Below are positions 1 to 5,628 of a stretch of 10,841 bases of DNA, piece by piece (the first letter of the stretch is position 1; the number at the start of each line of letters is the position of its first letter). Below the pieces are notes generated by a model. The model worked only from the letters and a program-made list of their open reading frames with translations, was not told the origin of the DNA and ran no database searches. The position numbers were made by a program, and so were the translations under genes. This stretch comes from Bin87 sp964502995 (lineage in GTDB: Bacteria; Chloroflexota; Dehalococcoidia; Lucifugimonadales; UBA3495), in assembly GCA_964502995.1 (NCBI GenBank), contig CAZCZB010000099.1:1-10841 (forward strand), in the 5' to 3' direction.

Positions 1-1
1 C

Positions 2-892
2 ACCAACCTGGTCGATCCGGCCGGCGAACCCGGCGAGGTGGCCGTGACCGTCCTCACCAGCGACCGGGGACGCATCGTTGACCTGGTGTACGTGATCCAT
101 TGCGGCGACCACCAGTTGATGATCACCAGCCCGGGCCAGCAGCAGGCCGTCATCGAGTTCCTGGACAAGTACACCATCATGGAGGACCTGGAAGTCGAGG
201 ACGTTACCGACGACACGGCAATGCTGACCATCACGGGCCCCGCGTCCGGCGACATCCTGGCCAGCGCCGGATCCATCGACGGACTCCGCGTGCAACTGCC
301 GGATGATCCGGACGACCCCGAACGGCTGCCCACCTACCAGTTGATATGCCCGACCCATGACGCGGCGAACTTGGCGCTGGAAGCCCTGCAATCGGCCGGC
401 GCCGTCAGCATCAGCGAGGAAACCGCCGAGACCCTGCGCATCGCCAACCGGCAGCCCGCCTACGGCTCCGAGATGAGCGACACCTACAACCCGCTGGAGG
501 CTGGCCTCATCGGCGCCATCGACTTTCACAAGGGCTGCTACATCGGGCAGGAGGTCATCGCGCGACTGGACACCTACCACAAGGTGCAGAAATACATGGT
601 GTCCCTTGAGTTCGACACCGGCGACGCGGATGCGTCCGATGCCATCGAACAACTGGACGGCGCTCGGCTGCTCAACGACGCCGGCGACGCGATGGGTCTG
701 GTGACGTCTGCGGCCATCGTGCCCACGCCGGACGGGGCCATCGTCATCGGCCTGGGCTACGTGCGCACCCGCGGCCTGGAAATCGGCGGGCGCCTCAGCG
801 TGGCGTCCGAAGACGGCGACACCGGCATGGCCGCCGTGATCACCAAACAGCCCCTGCTGTTCGGCGGCGAGAAGCCGGCACTGGGCGGGTAG
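2..892 (+). CDS. YgfZ/GcvT-family folate-binding protein, 5'-truncated by the window edge
   Basis: The reading frame is open from base 2 without a stop, and the codons before the first possible GTG at 38 read as protein continuing the family, so the true start lies left of the window. The strongest evidence is the motif KGCYIGQE (bases 530-553), the signature of the YgfZ branch, followed by an arginine-containing stretch. An N-terminal part typical of GcvT-like folds (TSDRGRIVDL, then GP in TITGPAS) is also present. Family knowledge: these proteins bind tetrahydrofolate and YgfZ helps assemble or repair certain Fe-S enzymes in the cytoplasm. The KGCY motif argues against a true glycine-cleavage T protein, and no gcvH or gcvP is visible nearby. 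No terminator is evident after the TAG stop. Confidence 0.88.
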   Translation, partial: TNLVDPAGEPGEVAVTVLTSDRGRIVDLVYVIHCGDHQLMITSPGQQQAVIEFLDKYTIMEDLEVEDVTDDTAMLTITGPASGDILASAGSIDGLRVQLPDDPDDPERLPTYQLICPTHDAANLALEALQSAGAVSISEETAETLRIANRQPAYGSEMSDTYNPLEAGLIGAIDFHKGCYIGQEVIARLDTYHKVQKYMVSLEFDTGDADASDAIEQLDGARLLNDAGDAMGLVTSAAIVPTPDGAIVIGLGYVRTRGLEIGGRLSVASEDGDTGMAAVITKQPLLFGGEKPALGG

Positions 893-1107
893 TTCAGCAG
901 CCGGACGTGTGATTCTGCGTTGTTGATCGAGAGCCGATGGATCATTCGCCTCAGCGACACAAGACCATCCACGTGATTGCGACGTCTTTTCGCTTCTCGC
1001 AGTTGCCAGTCGAGTGTGCGTCGGATCGATTTATTGCGCCTCTGCCTGGCGGGGCCTGATAGACTGGACTGCACGCAAGCGCTCCCCAACTGACGGACGA
1101 TAGTTTC

Positions 1108-1395
1108 ATGGACGTAAAAGAAGCGGTAGGCACGGCCAAAGAATACGTAGCCGACCTCTTTGCCGACGAGGCGATAACTCACGTTGGTCTTGAAGAGGTC
1201 GTGTTCGACGAAGTATCGGGAGACTGGAAGGTCACAATCGGGTTTTCGCCTCACTGGAACCAGTTCAATGCCGTCTTTTCGTCGGCGTTGGGCCCTGATC
1301 GCCAAAACCGTTCCTACAAGGTGGTGCGCATCAAGGACCGCGATGGTCGCGTGATTTCGCTCACCGACCGTTTGCTCGTGGAAAGAACCGATTAG
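1108..1395 (+). CDS. small acidic conserved-looking hypothetical protein, partner of the PIN gene
   Basis: The gene encodes 95 aa from an ATG, with no strong Shine-Dalgarno sequence. The N-terminal third is predicted helical (AVGTAKEYVADLF); the middle (GLEEVVFDE, then DWKVTIGFS) and the end (SYKVVRIKDRDGRVISL) look like beta strands. It is rich in Asp and Glu, and I see no signal peptide, membrane segment, metal motif or obvious DNA-binding motif. Its TAG stop directly abuts the ATG of the PIN gene (TAGATG), so the two are almost certainly cotranscribed and translationally coupled. The order small gene then PIN gene is the usual antitoxin-toxin order, but this protein does not look like a VapB-type AbrB or ribbon-helix-helix antitoxin. 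I recall similar proteins beside PIN genes, but I cannot name a family. Its function is unknown. Confidence 0.78.
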   Translation: MDVKEAVGTAKEYVADLFADEAITHVGLEEVVFDEVSGDWKVTIGFSPHWNQFNAVFSSALGPDRQNRSYKVVRIKDRDGRVISLTDRLLVERTD

Positions 1396-1857
1396 ATGCC
1401 GCCCAGAGGATTCTTCATTGACGCAAACCTGCTTGTGCTGTTGGTAGTGGGAAGCGTCAGCCGTGAAGCGATCGGGAGACACCGCAGGCTGAGGGTGTTC
1501 ACGTCGGACGATTATGAAATTCTCATCAACCTGATTCATCGGGTTGAACGAGTGTTTGTAACTCCAAACACGCTGACCGAAACTTCCAATCTTCTCGGAT
1601 TCCACCGAGAGCCGGAACGCTCCCGCTTTTTTGAGCAACTGCGGTTGATCATCGAGGAAACGGAGGAAGTTATCGTGGCCAGTGTCGACGCCTCTCGCAA
1701 CGATTCCTTTACCCGGTTGGGCCTGACCGACGCCGCGCTCCTGGAGGTCGCCACGCAGGAAACCCCGGTGGTTACGGTGGATCTGGGTTTGTACCTTGCC
1801 GCATCTGCATCAAATCCCGACAGCGCGATAAACTTCACCCACCTCCGCAACCTTTGA
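1396..1857 (+). CDS. PIN-domain protein (putative ribonuclease)
   Basis: This 153-aa protein has the spaced acidic residues of the PIN nuclease fold: D9 in FIDANLL, E62 in TPNTLTETSNLL, D112 in GLTDAALLE and D129 in VVTVDLGLY. PIN domains chelate Mg2+ or Mn2+ with these residues and cut single-stranded RNA, as in VapC toxins. At 153 aa it is a little longer than typical VapC proteins (about 130-140 aa), with an extra region around residues 20-50 (R29, R31 and the FTSDDYEIL stretch). The start ATG overlaps nothing and follows the partner's stop directly. Local GC content is visibly lower (some 60-base lines near 45-52%) than in the amidase gene (often near 70%), consistent with acquisition by transfer. 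The PIN assignment is firm; a toxin role is inferred from position only. Confidence 0.87.
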   Translation: MPPRGFFIDANLLVLLVVGSVSREAIGRHRRLRVFTSDDYEILINLIHRVERVFVTPNTLTETSNLLGFHREPERSRFFEQLRLIIEETEEVIVASVDASRNDSFTRLGLTDAALLEVATQETPVVTVDLGLYLAASASNPDSAINFTHLRNL

Positions 1858-2008
1858 TGTGATCGCAGAGACGGAAATTAGGCCGCAAGGTTCTGTGCCC
1901 ATCAATTTTCCGCACGCGGGCGTGAGGCAGGAACTGGACCGGCGGTTGCGGGCATGGCGCTGCAACGAAATGGGTACGTGTGGTAACTGTTCAGAGTTGA
2001 GGGGAAGT

Positions 2009-2044
2009 GTCATTGCGAGTCCGCCACAGGCGGACGTGGCAATC
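2009..2044 (+). repeat. dispersed palindromic repeat, copy A (GTCATTGCGAG...GGCAATC)
   Basis: The copy starts TGTCATTGCGAG and ends GTGGCAATC. The core is itself palindromic (TCCGCC-ACA-GGCGGA). It is nearly the exact reverse complement of copy B at 2094-2130, so the two arms form a large inverted repeat with a loop of about 49 bases. A further copy lies at the right end of the window. Repeats with these ends are familiar in many bacterial genomes; their function is not established to my knowledge. Confidence 0.85.
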
Positions 2045-2093
2045 TCGACGCCGTAGCAGTAGCGTTTGCCTTGAAGACTCCCCTGCGCCAACG

Positions 2094-2130
2094 GGATTGC
2101 CGTCCGCCTGCGGCGGACTCGCAATGACAG
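2094..2130 (-). repeat. dispersed palindromic repeat, copy B (inverted relative to A)
   Basis: Read on the minus strand it begins CTGTCATTGCGAG, continues with the TCCGCC/GGCGGA core and ends GGCAATC. It differs from copy A by one core base (G for A) and by a two-base difference near the inner end. Paired with A, it can form a stem of more than 30 bp in RNA or single-stranded DNA. Confidence 0.85.
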
Positions 2131-2149
2131 GGTGAGGGGGCTTCGCCGG

Positions 2150-2183
2150 GATTGCCATGTCGCTGTGCTCCTCGCAATGACAG
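2150..2183 (-). repeat. dispersed repeat, copy C with a different core
   Basis: The outer ends match copies A and B (CTGTCATTGCGAG and TGGCAATC on the minus strand), but the core is GAGCACAGCGACA instead of the TCCGCC/GGCGGA palindrome. It has the same orientation as copy B and lies only 38 bases upstream of the -35 box of the rplU promoter. The shared ends with unrelated cores suggest a family defined by its termini. Confidence 0.75.
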
Positions 2184-2221
2184 TTGTAACGAAAATGGGT
2201 ACTCGTGGCCGCGCGTTCTCC

Positions 2222-2251
2222 TTGACAGCGCGCGACCCCCAAACATAGAAT
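2222..2251 (+). promoter_or_regulatory. sigma-70-type promoter of the rplU-rpmA-rpmE operon
   Basis: A perfect -35 box TTGACA (2222-2227) is followed after 18 bases by the -10 box TAGAAT (2246-2251, five of six consensus bases). Transcription would start near 2258, about 20 bases before the rplU ATG, leaving a short leader holding the ribosome binding site GGGAG (2264-2268). The leader is too short for the usual L20- or L10-type autoregulatory structures. Confidence 0.75.
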
Positions 2252-2277
2252 GGTAGGCCGTTTGGGAGATTGAAAGT

Positions 2278-2598
2278 ATGGATTACGCCATCGTGAAAAC
2301 AGGCGGCAAGCAGTACCGCGTTTCGCCGGGCGACGTTCTCGACGTTGAGTTGCTGGACGTTGAGGCCGGCTCCACCACGGAGTTTGACAACGTGCTGGCA
2401 GTGTCGCGGGACGGGCAGGTACGCTTCGGCGCGCCCACCGTGCCCGACGCGAAGGTTATTGCCGAAGTGCAGTCGCACTACAAGGATCGCAAGATCATTG
2501 TGTACAAGTACAAGGCCAAGACCCGCTACCGTCGCAAGAAGGGACACCGCCAGAACTACAGCCGCATCCAGATTCAGAGCATCGAGACCGGAGGCTAG
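2278..2598 (+). CDS. rplU: 50S ribosomal protein L21
   Basis: The 106-aa protein matches bacterial L21 throughout, with the N-terminal YAIVKTGGKQYRV, the strand region VLDVELLDVEAG, and the basic C-terminal segment KYKAKTRYRRKKGHRQ that contacts 23S rRNA. Its length is normal (about 103 aa). L21 binds 23S rRNA in the large subunit. The start is set by GGGAG nine bases upstream and by the conserved first residues. It is the first gene of the ribosomal operon, driven by the promoter at 2222-2251. Its last codons contain the GGAGG used to start rpmA, so translation of the two is probably coupled. Confidence 0.98.
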   Translation: MDYAIVKTGGKQYRVSPGDVLDVELLDVEAGSTTEFDNVLAVSRDGQVRFGAPTVPDAKVIAEVQSHYKDRKIIVYKYKAKTRYRRKKGHRQNYSRIQIQSIETGG

Positions 2599-2601
2599 AA
2601 C

Positions 2602-2880
2602 ATGGCCCACAAGAAAGCCGGCGGCAGTACCAACAACGGCCGCGACAGCAATGCAAAACGACTGGGCGTGAAGCGCTACGGCGGCGAGCGCGTAACCGGC
2701 GGGTCCATCATCGTCCGCCAGCGCGGCACCCGCATCCGCCCCGGAACCAACGTGGGCATGGGCCGCGACCATACCCTGTTTGCCAAGATCGACGGCCAGG
2801 TGACCTTCGAGTGGGCCGCCAGGGGCAAGCGCCGCGTCAGCGTGTATCCGATGGCCGACGTTCAGGCCATGGCTGCGTGA
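2602..2880 (+). CDS. rpmA: 50S ribosomal protein L27
   Basis: The 92-aa product has the diagnostic L27 N-terminus MAHKKAGGSTNNGRDSNAKR, the core GVKRYGGERVTGGSIIVRQR, and GTNVGMGRDHTLFA. L27 sits near the peptidyl-transferase centre, with its N-terminal tail reaching the A and P sites. The tail begins directly with AHKKAGGS, so there is no N-terminal extension of the cleaved kind known in Firmicutes. The gene starts three bases after the rplU stop, with GGAGG at 2590-2594 seven bases before its ATG. It is slightly longer than usual (about 85 aa) because of a C-terminal extension ending VQAMAA. Confidence 0.98.
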   Translation: MAHKKAGGSTNNGRDSNAKRLGVKRYGGERVTGGSIIVRQRGTRIRPGTNVGMGRDHTLFAKIDGQVTFEWAARGKRRVSVYPMADVQAMAA

Positions 2881-2894
2881 GGGAGTAGGTTGCC

Positions 2895-3098
2895 ATGAAA
2901 GCCGAGATTCACCCGCAGTATTTCAACGCCACCATCACCTGCTCCTGCGGCAACGTGTTCCAGACCGGCGCAACCAAGCCGGCCATGCGCGTGGAAGTTT
3001 GCGGACGCTGCCATCCCTTCTACACCGGCGAGCAGCGCATCGTTGACACCCAGGGGCGCATCGAGCGTTTCAGCCGTCGGTTTAACCTGGACGGCTAG
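2895..3098 (+). CDS. rpmE: 50S ribosomal protein L31, zinc-binding type
   Basis: The 67-aa protein starts MKAEIHPQYF and carries the four cysteines of the zinc-binding (C+) form: C16 and C18 in CSCG, C36 and C39 in VCGRCHPFYTG. The ending RIERFSRRF is also typical. L31 bridges the central protuberance of the 50S and the 30S head. In some bacteria the C+ form is exchanged for a cysteine-free paralogue under zinc limitation; no paralogue is in the window. It begins 14 bases after rpmA with a GGGAG at 2881-2885. Finding rpmE directly behind rplU-rpmA, with DUF1385 next, is a compact arrangement that fits Chloroflexota. Confidence 0.97.
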   Translation: MKAEIHPQYFNATITCSCGNVFQTGATKPAMRVEVCGRCHPFYTGEQRIVDTQGRIERFSRRFNLDG

Positions 3099-3125
3099 AT
3101 TCCTCGCAACTGCGATTTTCAGATG

Positions 3126-3146
3126 GGGGCGACCACGCGTCGCCCC
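3126..3146. repeat. hairpin repeat GGGGCGAC/GTCGCCCC behind rpmE
   Basis: This is a perfect 8-bp stem with a 5-base loop (CACGC), followed by TACA. The outer GGGGCGA...TCGCCCCTAC is shared with the hairpins at 4828-4851, 6717-6740 and 8861-8900, while the centre differs. It could end or attenuate transcription after L31, but no T-run follows. It also overlaps an upstream in-frame ATG at 3123, which helps reject that start for the next gene. Confidence 0.7.
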
Positions 3147-3197
3147 TACACATTGGGCGAGACGCGGACGGACGCGAAGGGCAACGGGAGGCCGGAC

Positions 3198-3605
3198 ATG
3201 CCACGCTACATTCCCAAAACCGTCCGCGAGTATGGGCGCATCCACCTGGCCGAGCGGCTGGCCGCGCACGGGTGGCAGTGCTTCATCGCCCGCCGCAGTC
3301 CCAACGAGGACGAGGCCATCGCCGGCATGCCGGAGCAGGACGTCGAAGTGCGTCTCAAGTTCCACTCGCAGGAGAGCAGCCAGGCCGTGCGTTTCTACGA
3401 CCTCGATACGTTGGACTGGGACTGGGAATGCCTAGTGATCACCACCCACGTCCTTGATGAGACCCCGGTGACCTACCTGCTGTCCCGCTCCGACGTACAC
3501 GACGAGGGCCGCCTGGAGGAGGAGTTTGAGGGCGCGCTGTGGCTTCAGCCCGACGCCTTCTCCGCCGACGAGTTCCGCGAGGCATGGCACAAGCTGGCAG
3601 CGTAG
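3198..3605 (+). CDS. hypothetical protein between rpmE and the DUF1385 gene
   Basis: I do not recognise this 135-aa protein. I chose the ATG at 3198 because GGGAGG lies at 3186-3191, while an in-frame ATG at 3123 would translate the hairpin repeat. The N-terminal part is an amphipathic helix (EYGRIHLAERLAAHGWQC), the middle has strands around EVRLKFHSQ and ECLVITTHV, and the rest is very acidic with many Asp, Glu and Trp (DLDTLDWDWE, EGRLEEEFEGALWL). There is no signal peptide or membrane segment. The helix-then-strand layout with E19, D48, E50 and K54 loosely recalls small PD-(D/E)XK nuclease folds, but a proper ExK motif is missing, so I do not assign that. Codon use matches the neighbouring core genes. 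It is likely cotranscribed with the ribosomal genes or has its own start after the hairpin. Confidence 0.72.
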   Translation: MPRYIPKTVREYGRIHLAERLAAHGWQCFIARRSPNEDEAIAGMPEQDVEVRLKFHSQESSQAVRFYDLDTLDWDWECLVITTHVLDETPVTYLLSRSDVHDEGRLEEEFEGALWLQPDAFSADEFREAWHKLAA

Positions 3606-3663
3606 GGGCGCTCAATCACTCTCCCCGCCGATCCATTGATTTCCATGCCGCCGGGTATGTTCA

Positions 3664-4638
3664 GTGAGTAGCCAGCCCGAAGCCCGACACGCCCACTCCC
3701 CGCGTCCCCTTTACGGCGGACAGGCCGTTATCGAGGGCGTGATGATTCGCGGCGTGCGGCACTACAGCCTGGCCGTGCGGCGTCCCGACGGCGGGATATT
3801 CTGCGCCACCGAGGAGGTGAGCCAGAAGCTGTCGGGCAACATGCGGCGAGTCCCCTTCGTGCGCGGCGTGCTGATTCTGGCCGAAACCCTGTGGCTGGGA
3901 ATGAAATCGCTCCAGCGTTCCGCCGTAATCGCCGCCGAGGAACCGTCGGACGACGGCGAGGGCAACGCCGACCCGGGCGCGTCCGGCATCAGCAACTGGA
4001 CGATGGGGATCACCATGGCCATCGCGCTGGCGCTGGGCATCGGCATCTTCCTGGTGCTGCCCCTGCTGGCGGTGCGGCTGATCGAGCCATTCATCGGGTC
4101 GCAACTGGTGAGCAACCTGATCGAGGGAGTGATCCGCCTGGTGATCCTGGTGGCCTACGTGGCCGGAATATCGATGATGCGGGACATACGGCGGGTGTAC
4201 GCATACCACGGCGCGGAACACATGGCGGTTCACACCTACGAGGCCGGCGAGCCGCTGACGGTGGAAAACGTGCGGCGGCACCCGACGCCGCACCCGCGCT
4301 GCGGCACGGCCTTCCTGATCACCGTGGCCATCGTATCGGTGGCGGCCTTCGCCATCCTGGACGCGGTGCTGTACTCGGGCCTGGGCTGGCGGGTGCTGTC
4401 GCGCATCGTGCCGATTCCCGTGGTGGCGGCGGTCAGCTACGAAATCATACGATTTGCCGGCGCGCACCGGGGCGCGTGGTTCGGCAGGATACTGTCCGCG
4501 CCGGGACTGTGGCTGCAACTGATCACCACGCGGCAGCCCGACCCCGACCAGATCGAGGTGGCAATCGCCGCAATGGAAGCGGCGGTCGCGGCGGACGGTG
4601 AGACATCCGTGTCCCATCCTTCGACAAGCTCAGGATGA
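3664..4638 (+). CDS. DUF1385 family membrane protein
   Basis: The 324-aa protein has the family's hallmarks: YGGQAVIEGVMIRG (residues 17-30), the HGAEH motif with H182, E185 and H186, HPRCGT (210-215), and the C-terminal GLWLQLITTRQPDPDQIEVAI. Hydrophobic stretches near residues 113-139, 155-172, 216-237 and 244-262 suggest about four membrane helices. Its function is unknown; the family is often found beside rpmE, prfA and prmC. A GTG start at 3664 is the best upstream choice, because the first ATG would cut into the conserved motif; the ribosome binding site is weak. The last eight residues (SHPSTSSG) and the TGA stop are encoded by a dispersed repeat (4615-4643), so the original C-terminus was probably altered. 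Confidence 0.92.
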   Translation: MSSQPEARHAHSPRPLYGGQAVIEGVMIRGVRHYSLAVRRPDGGIFCATEEVSQKLSGNMRRVPFVRGVLILAETLWLGMKSLQRSAVIAAEEPSDDGEGNADPGASGISNWTMGITMAIALALGIGIFLVLPLLAVRLIEPFIGSQLVSNLIEGVIRLVILVAYVAGISMMRDIRRVYAYHGAEHMAVHTYEAGEPLTVENVRRHPTPHPRCGTAFLITVAIVSVAAFAILDAVLYSGLGWRVLSRIVPIPVVAAVSYEIIRFAGAHRGAWFGRILSAPGLWLQLITTRQPDPDQIEVAIAAMEAAVAADGETSVSHPSTSSG

Positions 4639-4643
4639 GCGGG
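4615..4643. repeat. dispersed repeat CATCCTTCGACA.GCTCAGGATGAG overlapping the DUF1385 stop
   Basis: Bases 4615-4639 match the reverse complement of part of the repeat at 10703-10743 with a single mismatch (24 of 25). The element is itself an inverted repeat (CATCCT...AGGATG). It supplies the final codons and stop of the DUF1385 gene. Sequences of this kind are widespread intergenic repeats in many high-GC bacteria. Confidence 0.8.
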
Positions 4644-4755
4644 TTTAGAGGTGTTGGCAAACGGGCGGTTGAGACGGCAAACGGACCATATTGCAGCCCA
4701 GAGAACCGGCAGGGGCGCCCCCGCGCATTTGAGCGTCGGTTGTGTGTTACCGGTG

Positions 4756-4823
4756 CGGATGACCGTGAAAGTCGGATAACCGTGAACGGCGGATGGCCGT
4801 GGATGGCGGATGACCGTTAATGA
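4756..4823. repeat. degenerate 17-bp tandem repeat, four units
   Basis: Four head-to-tail 17-base units start at 4756, 4773, 4790 and 4807. They read CGGATGACCGTGAAAGT, CGGATAACCGTGAACGG, CGGATGGCCGTGGATGG and CGGATGACCGTTAATGA. The CGGAT and CCGT positions are constant in all four. The unit length is not a multiple of three and no gene covers it. It lies between two convergent genes and ends just before a hairpin repeat. Confidence 0.8.
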
Positions 4824-4827
4824 GGGT

Positions 4828-4851
4828 AGGGGCGAATAATCATTCGCCCCT
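4828..4851. repeat. hairpin repeat AGGGGCGAAT/ATTCGCCCCT
   Basis: This is a perfect 10-bp inverted repeat around a 4-base centre (AATC). It stands between the convergent DUF1385 and TauE/SafE-type genes, 36 bases from the stop of the latter, where a two-way transcription end would be useful. There is no long T-run on either side. A possible collapsed relative (AGGGGCGCCCCC, 4711-4722) lies about 110 bases upstream. Confidence 0.75.
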
Positions 4852-4884
4852 GCGTTGTCGGGATTGACCCGCCATCAGCGGGCT

Positions 4885-5628
4885 TTACAGCAGGCGCCAC
4901 GCCTCCCGGCCCAGCAGCGCCAGGCATCCGCCGATGATCACGAACAGCACGGCGTAGCGGAACACCGTGAGGCCCATGCGGCGCGAGACCCAACCCCCGG
5001 CCAGCGACCCGACAACCACCGCCGGCACGCCCACGCCGATGTCAAACACCATCTCCCGCGGGATCAATCCGGTGGCGGCGTAGAGCGCCAGTCCCAGCAC
5101 GCCGGCCAGCAGGAAATAGACCGCCAGCGTCGCCCGCATCGTCTCCCGCGACCAGTCCTGCGCGATGGCGTAGATGCCGGCCAGGGGCCCGCCGATGCTC
5201 AGCGTCGTGGTGAGCAGAGTGGTGGTAAACCCGAAACCAACCGCGGCGAACCGGGTCCTCGCGCCGGGGATGCGGACGTTCGCCAGGTTCACCACCGCGA
5301 TCACCAGGATCAGGCCCACGATGGCATTGCGCAGCACCGTGGGCGCGGCCACGTTCAGCAGGAACACGCCCAGACCCACCGGCGGCAGACCCGCCACCAC
5401 GAACAGCCACGACTGCCGCCACCGGTAGTGTCGCCAGGTTTGCGCCAGGATGAACAGCGTGGCGACCACGATCATGGCGTTGGCCAGCACCACCACCTCT
5501 CGCGGTTCCAGGATCAGCAGCAGGATGGGCGCCATCGCCAGGGCCATGCCGAACCCCACGGCGCTGAACACGAACGAGCCCAGCACCAGCGCGGCCAGGC
5601 CGATGACCAGTTCCCAGCCGGCCAGCAT
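4885..5628 (-). CDS. TauE/SafE-type membrane permease
   Basis: The 247-aa protein is almost entirely hydrophobic with about eight predicted membrane segments. Two glycine-rich half-repeats mark the TauE/SafE (sulfite exporter TauE) family: LGSFVFSAVGFGMALAMAPILLL (residues 16-38) and the second-half SIGGPLAGIYAI (144-155), followed by VPAVVVGSLAGGWVSRRM (201-218). Members export or import small sulfur- or carbon-containing anions; the substrate here cannot be read from sequence. Its ATG overlaps the TGA stop of the upstream kinase-like gene by one base (TGATG), and no Shine-Dalgarno sequence is visible, so it is probably translated by coupling. The pairing makes a shared pathway likely. Confidence 0.88.
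   Translation of the reverse strand: MLAGWELVIGLAALVLGSFVFSAVGFGMALAMAPILLLILEPREVVVLANAMIVVATLFILAQTWRHYRWRQSWLFVVAGLPPVGLGVFLLNVAAPTVLRNAIVGLILVIAVVNLANVRIPGARTRFAAVGFGFTTTLLTTTLSIGGPLAGIYAIAQDWSRETMRATLAVYFLLAGVLGLALYAATGLIPREMVFDIGVGVPAVVVGSLAGGWVSRRMGLTVFRYAVLFVIIGGCLALLGREAWRLL

Larger units (their letters stand above)
1964..2208. repeat. near-direct repeats flanking the A-B-C repeat cluster
   Basis: The left flank at 1964-1983 reads AACGAAATGGGTACGTGTGG, and the right flank at 2188-2208 differs by an added A after AACGAAA and by a small change after GGTAC. The two share AACGAAA(A)TGGGTAC in the same orientation and enclose about 200 bases that contain all three repeat copies. They could be ends of an insertion-sequence remnant, an imperfect duplicated target, or a recurring flank. 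No transposase is present. Confidence 0.55.
1858..2277. other. 420-bp gene-free stretch with repeat cluster and rplU promoter
   Basis: Between the PIN gene and rplU I find no credible gene. The first 105 bases hold nothing recognisable. From about 1964 to 2208 there is a composite of dispersed repeats (listed separately) bracketed by two similar short sequences, and the last 60 bases carry the ribosomal operon promoter and ribosome binding site. A GTG-started frame at 1859-2056 runs into the repeat and reads the repeat as protein, so I do not accept it as a gene. Confidence 0.7.

Noticed and set aside
1034..1065. promoter candidate before the PIN module (TTGCGC, then TGATAGACT)
   Set aside because: With normal spacing the -10 region matches the consensus poorly; the better -10 (TAGACT) needs a 20-base spacer.
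757..1638. long minus-strand frame opposite the YgfZ and PIN-module genes
   Set aside because: It lies opposite three genes with recognised or ordered protein sequence and shows no motifs itself; long antisense frames are common at this GC content.
1859..2056. 65-codon GTG-started frame after the PIN gene
   Set aside because: It has no ribosome binding site and its second half translates the dispersed repeat (copy A).
1810..2772. 320-codon minus-strand frame across the repeat cluster, rplU and rpmA
   Set aside because: It is antisense to two certain ribosomal protein genes and to repeats; low-complexity Ala/Val sequence without motifs.
3661..4617. 318-codon minus-strand frame opposite the DUF1385 gene
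   Set aside because: The sequence is rich in His, Arg and Gln, a shadow of GC-rich codons; the plus strand carries all DUF1385 motifs.
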